Origin: Adineta vaga
Lineage: Eukaryota; Rotifera
Assembly (NCBI GenBank): GCA_021613535.1
Contig: CP075495.1
Location: 6,262,001-6,326,000, forward strand
Direction: 5' to 3'
DNA length: 64,000 nucleotides
The position numbers and the translations under genes are program-made. The notes under the pieces were generated by a model. The model did not search any database. It was given only the letters and a program-made list of their open reading frames with translations, and was not told where the DNA came from. Below are positions 1 to 12,324 of the stretch, in pieces; positions within the stretch are counted from its first letter, which is position 1, and each line of letters starts with the position of its first letter.

Positions 1-35
1 GATTGATTGAATTAAAATACATTTCAATCTTCTAG

Positions 36-2276
36 CATGAAATTATATTTCCAGTGACAATTGAACCTGAAATGTGCAATACAATTCCAAATATTTGTGA
101 ATTTTATCGTCCTATACGTAAATATATTTATTCGATTTTATTTGATAATGATACGATTATACGCGAACAAGTTTATAATAGCGAACATGGATCTTATTTA
201 ACTGAAGTATTATGTGAACAATTATCATTAAAACATACGATTGAACAACTTTGGTTTGGTACAAGTCCGGATGAAGATCGACAAATACGAATGAAAACAT
301 TTTTACAATCATTATCTTATTGTGATTTACCAAAGATTTATTCCATTGCTCATGATTATCTTCTTTTTACTTGTATATTACGTTATATCTATATGGAATT
401 CTTTCGTTATTCATCAACATCAGCTATTTTACATACGTATGAACTGATTGCATTTATTTCTCAAGCTGTTCTTATTACAGAATTACAACCAAAACCATTA
501 ATGAATTTACAATCAACAAATTTTTTAAATCAATATGATCATATACAAATCACAAATTATGAAACTCGACCAATTCAATTAGCACATCTATTTATGCGAG
601 GTTTAGAAACAGTTCTCTTTGCAAATGAAGTATGTGGTGCACCAATTCATCCGAAATATTCTTGTCCATCACATTTTTTCAATGGAAAATTATTTCATCA
701 AAAATATGTACAAGCACAATATTATCAACAAAATCAAGATTTAGTAATGATATTATGTGATGGAAATGTGAGGGAAAGAGCTTGTTTACATTTTTGAATT
801 GTATTAAAAACAATACTTATCGTCGTCTTTTTTTAGGCACATTGTGCTCAAATTGTCTCATATTTACTCGATATCGTACTCGATCGAGCACCGGATGATA
901 CTATTCATCATACTCCCATGCAACAGCAACAGTATCAGCATCCTATAGTTCCACAACAACATCAACAGCAACGGGTTACAAAAAATCAAACTCGACAAAC
1001 TCTTCTAGCAAATTCAATACGTCCGCCTATGCGTACGAATGTTAAACAGTTGATAACAAATAATGGTTATAATCAACAACAAACACCTGTTACAAATTAT
1101 CGTTCACAACAGCAACAACAACAACAACCACCACCACTACCGGTGAAACAAGCTGGTCAAATGAGAAATGGCGGAATAAAAAAAATTAATAACGGTAATT
1201 TATACTTCTTTTTCTCAAAACTACTTTTGAAATTAAATGAATCGTTTTATAATCTCTATTTTAGCTACACCATTCAATACAAAAACTCATCAACAATCAA
1301 GAAAATTTCATCCTCGTACACCAACAAATATGAACTTTGTTAATCAATCACAGCAAAATTCATTCCCTGTTGAGCAATGGACTACTTCTACACCATCTGC
1401 AATGCCTTCTAATCATTTACCCATGCAAACTCAACATCATCAATCTCATGCAATCAACAATATACCATCCATGCCTCTTCAACATCAACAATCACTCAAT
1501 AATAAGTAAGAAATGATCTTTACATATATTTCATCTCATCGATTCTGGTGTAGAATAACTAATACATTTGATAATTTAGTTATATTAATCCTCTTGATGA
1601 ACAATTTGTGCATCTTCAAATTCATCCATCAACTATTATGACGACACCAACACCAATGCCATATCCTCATCCAACTGCAATGCTCAATCCTCATATACCA
1701 ATGACTCCATACAATCATCTTCAACATCAACCTGTATATACTATTCCTAATGGACCATTATTCTATCAATCATCACCTTCAACAGCACTTACTTCATTTC
1801 AACCACCTCTAACAACACCTTACCATCCTCCTCCACCTCCTCCTCCTCATCCAATGTTACCCGGTCATCCACCACATGCACCAGTGGCCTCCCAACGAAC
1901 AGTTAATTTTACTACAATAGTTCCAACGAATAATAATATAAATAATTATTCCCAACAATCTCAACGTCTTTCTCCAACATCAATTCAAAGTCAAGAAATG
2001 AATATTCAGGAATTACAACAACGTATGATTGAACAACAAAAACATCAGCCAACACCGATAGCAATTCATCGACAAATGAATCGAATGATTACCAATGATT
2101 ATGCTCCGTAAGTGCATGAATGTTTCTGTCTCTTCAAATCAAAATTTTCTTATTTTCTTGTTTTTAGCTATGATATTCATCAATCAATATCAAATAATGG
2201 TATGCCAATGTCCATGCAATCATGCCATCATCCGTCCATGTTTATCGAATATCAGCAACGACTTCATGGTCATTAA
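36..2276 (+). CDS. FAM120-like protein, 3' part
   Basis: 3' portion of a gene that begins before the window. Exons 36-767, 837-1194, 1265-1505, 1580-2107 and 2168-2276 join in frame to about 655 residues. An exon start at 55 is possible, but 36 keeps an in-frame HEI that aligns with the family. The first exon matches the conserved core of FAM120A/B/C, known as constitutive coactivators of PPAR-gamma-like proteins: YRPIRKYIYSILF, LWFG, LFMRGLETVLFANEVCG, FFNGKLFHQKY and LCDG. In that family an N-terminal PIN/XPG-like region precedes this core, so it should lie upstream. The remaining exons are low-complexity, rich in Q, P, H and N, with polyproline near 1820. FAM120A is known as an RNA-associated scaffold; the role here is inferred from homology. 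Confidence 0.82.
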
Positions 2277-2585
2277 AAAGCAACAATATCAACAGCAACA
2301 AAAAACGTTTTACTTATTTAACAGTGTGTGAAATATTCTTTAAAAAAAACAACCCAATATTCTTAATGATGATTTTCTAGTTAGATATGTAAATTCATAG
2401 ATTAGGCATGCTGGTGTGATATGCTCACACACGCTAAAAATATTCAGATTTTCTTTTCTTTTTTCAATACATTTTTTTTCTAGTGCTGTTTATTGAAAGA
2501 AAGCCATTCGAGATTTATTCTATATGACGTTAAATAATAAAGGAGTTTCAAAAATCGTCTATGCATTCATTTGTATGTTTTTAAG
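2277..2585. other. Intergenic spacer
   Basis: This 309-nt AT-rich spacer separates two same-strand genes. It ends in a T-rich tract and AG directly before the next ATG (2578-2585), which resembles a trans-splice or splice acceptor. Nothing else is recognised. Confidence 0.5.
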
Positions 2586-3840
2586 ATGATCTATTTATTT
2601 TTAACGCGTTCAATAACTTGGCCATTGAATATATTTGGATTGAATAACAATCAAAAGCAAATTTCAATTCTGGATGATGAATATCAGAAGAAAAAGAATC
2701 TTGATGAATCACCGCCATTAATTTCGAATAGAGATCTTCAAACGCAAAGTAATTTGTCGAAAAATATGGATGAAACAAAATCATTAATTGAAACAGATAA
2801 AATTTCCACTCTTCCATCACCGAAAGTTCTATCAATCTTAGGAAAACATTATTTGACGAGAGAAGATCTGGAAAATTTAATACAAGCCAGATTTAAACAA
2901 GAAACACCGCGTGATCGTGTAGAACGATTTCTTTGGAAAGAGTAAGAATTATAGTTTTTTTATTCTTTTGAATCTTTTTCAAACATTTTACTGAGATTAA
3001 AACATTGTGTTTTAGTGAATTAGGTAAATATCCAATCTATGCAAGTCATAAAGATTGGCAATGTTGTGCTGTTGCTGTAAGTCTTGGTTGTGTATTTGGA
3101 TACAATCGTAAAGAAGAAATGAAACCTGTTTATATACGACAAACATCTATGCTAAAATTTCAAGATCGTCTAACGGCTGAGGTGAGGAGGTGAGCTATGC
3201 TCTATTAACCAAAGTTTATATATGTTTCTTTTCATATTATTCTAGAGAGCTTATCGACAATTTAATGTAGTTATGTTCATGAAAGAAACTTATAGAGTTG
3301 CATTTCTTATTCTTTTTATTACGGAAACAATTATGTGAGCGTTCTTCTACGATGAAATGAAAACATAATTATATGATTGATTGTAGGACCAGTCAATCTG
3401 CGATTCAAGCGTATCGAAATAAATCAACGATATACGATTGTATACCGGGTGCTGCACTCGTTGGATTTTCATTCAAAATGTTTCATAGTCCATTGGCAGC
3501 AGTTGTCTCCACGATACAAGGTGGTGTAATGGGGTAAATATTTTCAACACACTTATGAAATGGACGATTTTTATATTTCGTTTGTAGTTTTCTCTATGGT
3601 TTTATTCATAATGTTGCTTGTCGATTAATCAATCGTACTTATGAAGATTTACATTATGAACAAGTAATGCGATGGATTCTACATCGAGAGTAAGATTGAA
3701 TTAGATCTTCTTTTCTTTATTCGATGAGAATTTAATTTAGAAATGCCGAATTATGGAGTGCTAATCTAGATGAATTACCACCGGATTATGTTCCACCCGG
3801 ACCCGAACGAACATGGGGTCTTGGATGGTTTAAAACATAG
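2586..3840 (+). CDS. TIMMDC1: TIMMDC1-like mitochondrial complex I assembly factor
   Basis: Six exons (2586-2941, 3016-3181, 3246-3334, 3387-3533, 3588-3689, 3741-3840) join in frame to about 319 residues. The ATG at 2586 is the first in frame and follows a T-rich AG. Family landmarks are a RDRVERFLWKDELGK segment (the TIMMDC1 DRL...FGKDE region), QTSMLKFQDRLTAERAYR, a YRNKSTIYDCIPGAALVGF stretch and a glycine-rich membrane helix around 3500-3620. TIMMDC1 is a multi-pass inner mitochondrial membrane protein that helps build the membrane arm of complex I. The first 100 or so residues are hydrophilic and diverged. The Tim17-like fold is inferred from similarity recalled by eye; another member of the Tim17/22/23 superfamily is the main alternative. 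Confidence 0.68.
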
Positions 3841-3985
3841 AGTGATGTTTTCATGTTTTTGTTTTTATTTATGTAACAAATATATTCGATTTGTTATGAT
3901 AAAATTTCTATATATAAAACCATTAAAAAAATTATATAAATTTTAGATTATTCTTTTCAATTGAACTTTACTTACAAAAACTGTC

Positions 3986-5278
3986 ATGCACTATTTCAAT
4001 GATTATCTTGAATGTAAAACTATGATATATATTTATTTATCAAATGAAAAATGTTCTTGTTCTTCTGATTTAATTTAGTACTTGAACCATTACGTGAAAT
4101 AATGAGAGAAAAACTTACCTTAATGCGTGAAAAAGATCTAAAATTACAAGTCGAATTTACTCAATTAGAAGATGATTTTTCCGGATTTTTGAATAACTAT
4201 CGTCTTTATCAAAAACAATCATCGCTTTCACCAACAAAATCAAAAATTCAAACACGTCCTTCAACAACAACTCCGAACGATCAATCATCTCAATTAACAT
4301 CCGAACAATTAGCTGCTCAACAGCAAAAACAAATGGAATACGATAAACTTATTGAAAGACATGAACAATTACTTGAAATGACAGCATCAAAAGTTGCTCT
4401 TGCGAATGATTCACATGAGTTTGTCGAGCGATATCATAAAAAACTTGAGAATGATTTACATAAATTTAAAATGGAACTTGAAGCGGATTATTCCGGTTTA
4501 ACAGAAATATTAGAACGACGTAAGAATCAATACAAAAAAGATAGTTTCTTTTTACTTTCACAACACTTCACTTTTAGGTTTTGCTAATGAAGCCTATAAT
4601 GAATATGATGACAAATTATATGAGAATGGTAAAAAAAACTGTGCTATAGAAAAAGTACAATAATAAGAGTTTTTGCCTTTATATTCTACTATAGGTATTC
4701 TCGATCCATCGTCACTACTATATGCAGAACCGTTGTTTGATCCATTTGATGATTTAGCCTCATCAAAATCTCTAACAGATGATTATAATGATCAGTTGTC
4801 GTTAAATTATTTATCATCGATGAATCGTAAATCACAACAACGTCTTCATTCATCGATTTCAGCTCGAGGTCGAAAACGTTTACAAAGTGCTACATCAATA
4901 AATCATACTGATAAACGTAAACGAAATGTTCTCAATGATTCTCAACATGATAACGATGAATTATCTATAAATCATTATTTGAATTTAAAAAGTTCATCAT
5001 TTGATGATGATAGTTGTGCCGATATTGATCCAACAAATGTTTTATTAAATTTAAATGAAAAAACAACAGGCACGACTGATGAACGTCGATATTGTTTTTG
5101 TAATCAAATTAGTTATGGTGATATGATTGCATGTGATAATTCCGCATGTCGTCGAGAATGGTTTCATTATACATGTGTAGGAATTGTTACACCTCCGAAA
5201 GGAAAATGGTTTTGTATTGAATGTAGTCAGTTATCGCAGCAGCAGCAACAACAACAACAACAAAATATTCATAAATAA
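3986..5278 (+). CDS. ING3: ING3-type inhibitor of growth protein with PHD finger
   Basis: Four exons (3986-4013, 4079-4519, 4578-4628, 4695-5278) give about 367 residues. The short first exon encodes MHYFNDYLE, and the joined product reads into LREIMREKL and MREKDLKLQ, the ING N-terminal helical domain. [20 protein letters not shown] is almost the ING3 signature. The C-terminus (5090-5230) is a C4HC3 PHD finger: [16 protein letters not shown], then C, WFHYTCVG, and [13 protein letters not shown]3 is a stable subunit of NuA4/TIP60 histone acetyltransferase complexes, and its PHD finger reads H3K4me3. The aromatic-cage Y and W are present (Y in QISYGDM, W in EWFHY). The linker is acidic and S/N-rich, and a poly-Q tail encoded by CAG/CAA ends the protein. 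Confidence 0.92.
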
Positions 5279-5809
5279 ACTAGTCATATGATTTCTTTTT
5301 TGTGTTGTTTGTTATTCATGTTTGTATATAAAAATCTATGCATTTATCGATTCAGACCATTAAATTGAAATTAACGGAAAATCATCTACGATATTCTCTA
5401 TAATTGAAGATAATAAGCTGATAGATAAACATTGTTTCGCATTGACATGAAAGTTGCAATTGATTTGTACGTGAAATAGAGAACACAATTTGTTTGATTG
5501 TTCAGTGCAGTACTTGGATATTACATCTTATAATTTTGACAAGTTCGATAGATGTCGTATTTGGAGAAATACATTTTTTCTAGAAAAATTTCCAATTTTC
5601 ATTATTTATATAAAATAAAAAATATTATGTTAGAGATGTTTAATAGAGATGAAAAATATTTCATATATAATCCCATCAGTTGCCATGGAAAGTTCAATAA
5701 TGAACGTTGGTATGTCCGATCGAAACAATAATATAAAAAAGAACCCTTCACTATCACTAACACATGAATGATTAACCAAATTGTGGAATAATCATCATTT
5801 CATTTCTTC
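5279..5809. other. Intergenic region upstream of TALPID3
   Basis: This is 531 nt of AT-rich sequence between the ING3 stop and the next ATG. It probably holds the ING3 3' end and the TALPID3 promoter or 5' leader. No ORF, RNA gene or repeat is recognised. Confidence 0.5.
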
Positions 5810-8800
5810 ATGGAAGACGACAATCTCATTCTTCTTCTGAATACAACTAAATCAGAATCGACGACTCCAATTCAACAAAAACGTGAACCATTAGTAGAAA
5901 TAGCAGAAAATGATGATCATGATTCCGTTGTCACTATGACATGTTTGAATGATCGCATTCCATCAGTACCACCAAATAGTTCTAAACGTCATTTTGATGA
6001 CATTAAATTGATTCGACCGTCATCAGCCACAAGTCAAAGTTCACGTTCAAAACGACAAGAAAAAGTTATTAACTATGCACCTCATTTAACATCGGGTGGA
6101 AATCGAAATTCAACCGATAATTTAATTCAATCTTCTATTGATGTTACTTTATCATCCAATTCATCTCGTGATGAATTGCAACATAATCAACGGCAACAAC
6201 AACGACCGCCTATACTTCCTGAAGAAGAACTTGCTATTGTTACTATTGTTGGTGTTGAAGATAATGGAGAACGAGAAAATGAAAATTCGATTGATATGAG
6301 TAAGTGATTCTAATATAGTCTATATAGAATCAGTTCAAAGAAAAAATTCTTTTAGATGATCTATTATCAACTCCCTATACTCCATCACAACCAGTAGTTC
6401 CATCTCAAGTTCATTCAACTCCTGATGTTCAAATTTCACGTTTCGATAAAGATCCGACCACATCTAAAGCTGCTTTTGCTCGTTCTCAATTAGCTAAACG
6501 TTTTTCCATCAATCAAGCTCAACAACGGCATATTCCTATTCAATCACTTTCAAATACTACCAACAATGATTGTCCATCAACAAATGATCAACAACAAACA
6601 GCTACATCTCTTGCTGCAACATTGGCTGCTTCGGTAGCTGTTTCAGTTGCTCAACCGTTTCTTAAATTACAAAATGAATTGGAACAGAAAATGAATACTG
6701 TTTTAGATCAAATTCATCAACAACAACAAAGAGCGCATACTAGTGGAGTTGTTGTTCCTGTGACAACAGTACAACAACCAAATGAATCAAATAACTTACT
6801 TAATGATTGTGTTGATACACGAATGAAATATATGGAAAAAGTACAAGTACAACAACACCATATGTTGAAACAACTTGTCGGTCTTGTACAAACAACAAAA
6901 CCAAAATCGAAATCACCTGTTTATGAACATAGAACAGCTCAATTAGAATCCGATTCACCACAACGTCATTTTCTTGATACACTTGTTGGAACATCATCTC
7001 CACCTGTTCGTCTAACGAAATCACATAAAAAACATCAGACACACAAGAAAACAAGTATATCGCCATCATCATCATCACCAAATAAACGTCCAAGTCGTGT
7101 CACCGGTACTAATGCACGTACAGGTAAAAGTCGATCGCCAGTTACATTCAAAAAACCACCACCGAACAATCGTTTCAATGTTGAATCATCATTATTACCA
7201 TATGGTTGTTCAGTTTGTGATCGATCACGGTCACGTTCTCGATCACGTTCACCAGCAAAAGGTCTTTCACCTGATTCATCCTATCCTCGTCCATACGTTC
7301 CAGTTCCTCGACCACCATCAATAATGTCCGATGGGTTTATTCCATCTTCAACTACATTGATAACTGGCAATGCCTTGCATGATGCATATCCACCATTTGA
7401 TAGATATTTAAATAATTCTATGCCACCTTCACCACTTCAACCTAAACCAACTCGACCAATAAATGATAATCTTGATTTACATGAACGTATAAAACAAATT
7501 GATGAAGCTAAACAATTATTAGATGAAAACTATTTTACATTGCAAAGACGTAAACATGATGTTACTGCTCTAGAATCTACAACCAATGAATCATTACGTG
7601 TGCAACGTCTTGTCGAACAATGTGTAAAGCAAGTAACACGACAAGTACGTGAAGAGGTTCAACAAAAACTTGAACAAGATGAAATACAAAATGAACAGCC
7701 AAAATTAAAACAAATCACGAGAACAAAGAAAAAACCGACATCAAGTACACAATTAGCTTTTGAACGTCATTCAACATCTCGTGCAGGTCAACAAACAAAT
7801 TCAACAGTTGATTCGACAACATCAGGAAAACCGTACAGTGATGTCTTCATGGAAGCAGTTTATGGACGCTCATTGTATCAAAAAATTAAAAAAGAAGGTA
7901 AACAACCATATTTTAAATTAAAAAATAAAACCGTTCAACAACCGAAACAACCAAAACAGATCGAACAAATACCTGTTCGAGATACTGGTTTAGTAAGTAT
8001 ATGGAATTCTTCATTTTGTTTTGAAAATAATTGAATCTAATTTATAGAAACCTTCACCACGTACAATCGTTCCTCCTCGTCGTATTACGGAACAACCAAC
8101 AATAATACATGCTCCTGTTCCTCCTCCACCTCAACCTGTCTATGAACCAAAATATTACACTCGTCCAGATGGCGTGATTCTTCTTGGTCCACCACAAATT
8201 CGTGATACACGTACTTTTCAACCAACATATATGCCATCTACAACTAAATTAACACCGCATGTTTTACCAAGTGTTGATGTTGATCCATCAGCAACAAAGG
8301 TTCGTTTTGGTAATAGAACTGAATCGATTAGATTTGGCTTAGATGATAATGAAAATGATGAAGATGAAGATGACGATGATGGGCATGGTATTGAAATTCC
8401 TGGTTATCACGGATCCCGAGATGATCATCAACAATCATATGATGGTCCAAAATTTCCTCCAACAATTCCTCATGATGCAGGTTATTGTAATCGACAATAT
8501 GATACACTACAATCAGGTGCAATCGATTGGTTAGAACAAGAATTAATTGCTCGTTTTATGAGTCAATTACAAAACCAACAAACAACTATATCCGTTCGAC
8601 AACATCATGATGTAGTTAGTGCACGTTCATCGACAAGTACAAGTAGCGATGATCGAAGTATCCATGATCGGTTACTTGATTTACTTGGTCGCGATGGCTT
8701 TCAATTATTTATTGATATGGGACAACCAATCGATCAAGATTTAATTCAAGCATTGACACGTGAAGTACTTGAAGAACGTATTACACAAATGATTGGCTTT

Positions 8801-9941
8801 CGATCACCAAGAGAAAGTATTCATGTTGTACAACCACCACCTGCTCCTCCTCCGCGTACAATAACACCAACAACGACAACATCCATACCTGACCATCATC
8901 ATCAGCACCAACAGCATTATCAATGGCCACAAGATACTAGTGTACCAACACCACAACCAACTCCACCACATTCACCACCACCTCCGACCCAACGTCCACG
9001 AGTTGTAACACCCGAAATCACAGGTAAAAATACTCTCAATTTGAATGAATTAAAATATTTTAGAAAATATTTTTCTATCAAATAATTTAGCTCAAGAACT
9101 GTCATCCGAAAGTGAACCGACTACACCACGTTCAGTTACACCACGCGAAGATACTGATCGTCCTCTACCAACTGTATTTCATCATAGTATTGGTACACCG
9201 GAGCCAAGTGATAGTCCATCACCACCGTCGACTCCACGTATACCACAACCACCCATTATTCTACCTCCTCGAATACCAACGCCGCCACCAGTTATTGAAA
9301 AACGTGATGCAAGCACAATGGCAACTATGGAACTTCCTCCACCTCCGCCTCCTGTTATTATTCCCACGCCACCACCACCACCACGACGACAACCTTCACC
9401 ACCAAAACCAAGAACACCTTCGCCAGTATCATCAACATCGTCTTCATCATCATCATCATCAGCAAGTTCAACTAGTTTATCAACATTTTCCATTCCATAT
9501 TCGCCCACCGATAGTTCATTGAGCGATCATCGATGGTTTGATCACAGAAGTGAAGGTGAAGTTGATTTACTTTCTCGCGAACGTCCACAAACTGATCTTA
9601 TTATGAGACAAGTACAACGCATATTGGATGAACGACGTCGTTATTCTTCGGTTACACCAGTTGGTATGAGTTCAATTACACCTCCATTTTCTCCAGCTGG
9701 TGGTACTCATACATTATCTATTGGTGAAGTTCCTCCTCAATTTCCAGGTTCAACTCCTTTTCAACAAACCGACAATGGACATACAACTCCATCAGGATCT
9801 GATGAAAGCAATAATTCGGGTAAAAGTGAAGGCGAAGTAACTTCAAGTATGATGATGATGCATCAACAACCACAATCGATACATATTAAGTATCGTAAAC
9901 CATCTCAGGGTTTTCTAGGAAAAAAAAATAATCGAAAATAA
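5810..9941 (+). CDS. TALPID3: TALPID3 (KIAA0586) homologue, centriolar/ciliogenesis protein
   Basis: Exons 5810-6299, 6356-7992, 8048-9023 and 9091-9941 join to about 1317 residues. Motifs occur in the order of vertebrate TALPID3: coiled coil (about residues 540-640), EAVYGRSLYQKIKKEGKQPY (about 661), VLPSVDVDPS (about 787), YDGPKFPP followed by an IDWLEQELIARFMSQL helix (840-880), FQLFIDMGQPI and EVLEERITQMIG (about 935-970), and TPQPTPPHSPPPP (about 1008). TALPID3 acts at the distal centriole and is needed for ciliary vesicle docking and Hedgehog signalling in vertebrates. Additional features are an arginine-serine run near 7225-7255, an acidic patch near 8345, and a long Pro/Ser-rich C-terminus. 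The lineage is ciliated, so the gene would be expected to be functional. Its frame is intact throughout. Confidence 0.9.
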
Positions 9942-10264
9942 ACTTTATTTACTTTTTTTAATATTATACATACCTTTGCACACAAATGATTTTCAACGCG
10001 TAGTATTTCTTATTATTAATATTCATATGCTTATAGACTGGGAGAAACTTGTGTCTTGTTCAAAAAATATTCATTTAGAATGGTTTTCTTTCTAAAATAA
10101 AAGAACTTTTCTTTTTTTTTCACACAAGATTTTAAGTTCGATTGGTCAATAATTTTTGGAATTGAATCTTATACATAAATTAATCATTTATTAATTCAAT
10201 TGAAATCTATACTGAATATATATATATATATAAAGAAAAAATTCTATTTTTTGACTATTCTTTA
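9942..10264. other. Convergent intergenic region
   Basis: This is 323 nt between the 3' ends of TALPID3 (+) and the acyltransferase (-). It contains A/T-rich 3'-end sequence for both genes and a short TA run at about 10218-10232. Nothing else is seen. Confidence 0.5.
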
Positions 10265-11465
10265 TCATTCATTATCATTGATATATTTGATTGTTGCATC
10301 GGCATTCCCATGTTTTGCTTTATGTGTATCAAATAAACGTCTTAGTGCATCCATATATTGTCCATGATATTTATCAATAATTTCCGGAGTAAGTTGATTA
10401 ACATCTAATTTCGGTAGTTCAATAGGTTCCCCGACATACGTATCAATAGTATGACGATTTGGCATAAATCCAATAGCATATTGAAATATACCACGTCCTT
10501 TAAAGAATGGCGTTGCATAACCTAAACGTTTTTGTATTTTTATTTGCATTTGTCGTAGTTTTGAACCAAATGGATTAGCCATTTGATCATAGAGATCATT
10601 TTCACCGAAAGAAAAAACGGGAACAAGACTTGCACCATTTACTAAACCTATTTTAACAAAACCTTTCCGATTTTTCAAGGTTAAAATATATTCATTTGAT
10701 GGCCGAGCATCTAAGGATTCTTTTGCACCACCTAAAACTAGCATAATACTATTTCCATAGCTTTTTTCTAAAATATAATTGCACGATTCTTTTGAAGCAT
10801 CACAGAGACCCATCATAGATAGATATATTCCATAAAATGGTATACGAAAGTTCACTTTTAAAGTCAGTAAACGAAGATTAATACCAGGAAATTTGTTTTC
10901 GAATCCTGTTGCTTCAGTAGCAAAATTACAGAAAGCACCTAATGAAATAATTCCATGTGGATGATAGCCAAATATATATGGACGATCAGCTGGTAAATCG
11001 CATGTTTTATGTAAATGAATGGGAAAATAATCTAAAGAAATAATACTAATTCATATCAAAGAAAGACAGCATGTTTTTTTCTCTACCCGCAAACCATTTC
11101 CACCAAGCTAATCGTCGAAGCCATTGTTGCTTGAAACCACCTTCTTGAGGAAATTTTTGAAAAAATCCCATCCATGTTAAATATACGATAAATGTACCGA
11201 CAACATACCAATTACGACTACGAAGAAGAAATAAGGATATACAAAGACATGTCCATGGCAGAAGAAACCAAACAAGTATTGTTAGAGTTTGTCGCCGACG
11301 ATATAGAGGAATATTTAATGGAGCAAATGTACGATTTACAGGTGATGGTGGTGCAATTATCATTGATTCAATAGCTAATTTTTCCTCTGGTGTTAACTCA
11401 GATTTTTCATTGTCAGACTCGTAAACTGGAGCCGATGACGTAGAGGGTATTACTTCTTCTGTCAT
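10265..11465 (-). CDS. DGAT2-family acyltransferase
   Basis: Two exons, complement(11087-11465) and complement(10265-11031), give about 381 residues. The joined product reads WKWFADYFPIHLHKTC across the 55-nt intron, a DGAT2/MOGAT hallmark. The active-site HPHG lies at about residues 150-153, followed by LGAFCNFATEA, then VLGGAKESL, LKNRKGFVKIGL and YVGEPIELPKL. Two adjacent hydrophobic segments (about residues 50-95) would form the hairpin membrane anchor. Enzymes of this family transfer acyl groups from acyl-CoA to mono- or diacylglycerol, or to wax alcohols, at the ER and lipid droplets. Exact acceptor specificity (DGAT2, MOGAT or AWAT) cannot be read from sequence. The start is set at 11465 because the upstream in-frame codons contain no ATG. 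Confidence 0.9.
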
Positions 11466-12324
11466 GATTACACGCAATGAATGATATGAATAAATCAAAT
11501 GGACTATCTTTTTATATTCTACTTATCTTTTTATCAATTCTAATAGCTATCAAAAGAAATTATATAACCTTTTGTCTTTCGCTAAAAATAATCGTAGAAT
11601 GACCCTTGATATCAACACTGTGGCTTTTGTGAAAGTGTGTATTTAAAAAAACTACATAAGCGTGTTTTATTTGATAAGTTGAATTTTTTTTCTAGACTAT
11701 GGACTTTAAAAACTAATACAATGACTTTAAACTATAAAGGTGAAATACATGAATCATAAGTGAAAGTGTATTTCTTTTTCGTTCTCTTTCTTTCATTCTA
11801 TAGTCAATAGATTGTATACTCTTTATTTCGCAACGTGAGAAAAAAAAACAAGAATACAAAAGTTTCGACTGCAAAATAAAGACTACGTGTCAAAGAAATC
11901 TATTTTATATGATAAAATCAACGAATTTACTTGTTCTAGCTTCCTATATGATCGATAAAGATAGTTGTTTATAGTTCCTATATGTATATATATATATATA
12001 TCTGAGTAAAAGAAAAAGATGAATATATAATTGAATCTCAAAGTTTTTCTACCATTGAAATATTTTAATCCAAGATAAATAAAACTATAAACAAAACTTA
12101 TGATTATCGATATCGGCGAGCGTCACTATTGAATTTGATTTTATCATCTATTTTTCCATGTATCGCATGGTTGTCAACCCTTGATTATTAGTGATGGACA
12201 GAATAAAAAGAAAAGTGCGTACAGAAAATACAAGCATATATCGACAGAAACGGTAAGTGCGTACTAAATCAATCGGAAGGTCGAACATTAAATGCGTACA
12301 TAATAATAACAGATAAATGTATCG
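11466..12324. other. Divergent intergenic region
   Basis: About 860 nt lies between the acyltransferase (-) and the first TIR gene (+), so it probably carries both promoters. It contains a TA microsatellite at about 11984-12001. There is a possible AG acceptor at about 12312, just before the TIR start. No ORF or RNA gene is recognised. Confidence 0.45.

Noticed and set aside
7097-7324. A 75-codon ORF in another frame of TALPID3
   Set aside because: It lies wholly inside a coding exon with strong family motifs in the main frame.
9112-9522. Overlapping ORFs on both strands within the TALPID3 last exon
   Set aside because: These are frame shadows of a Pro/His-rich, low-complexity coding exon; the TALPID3 frame explains the region.
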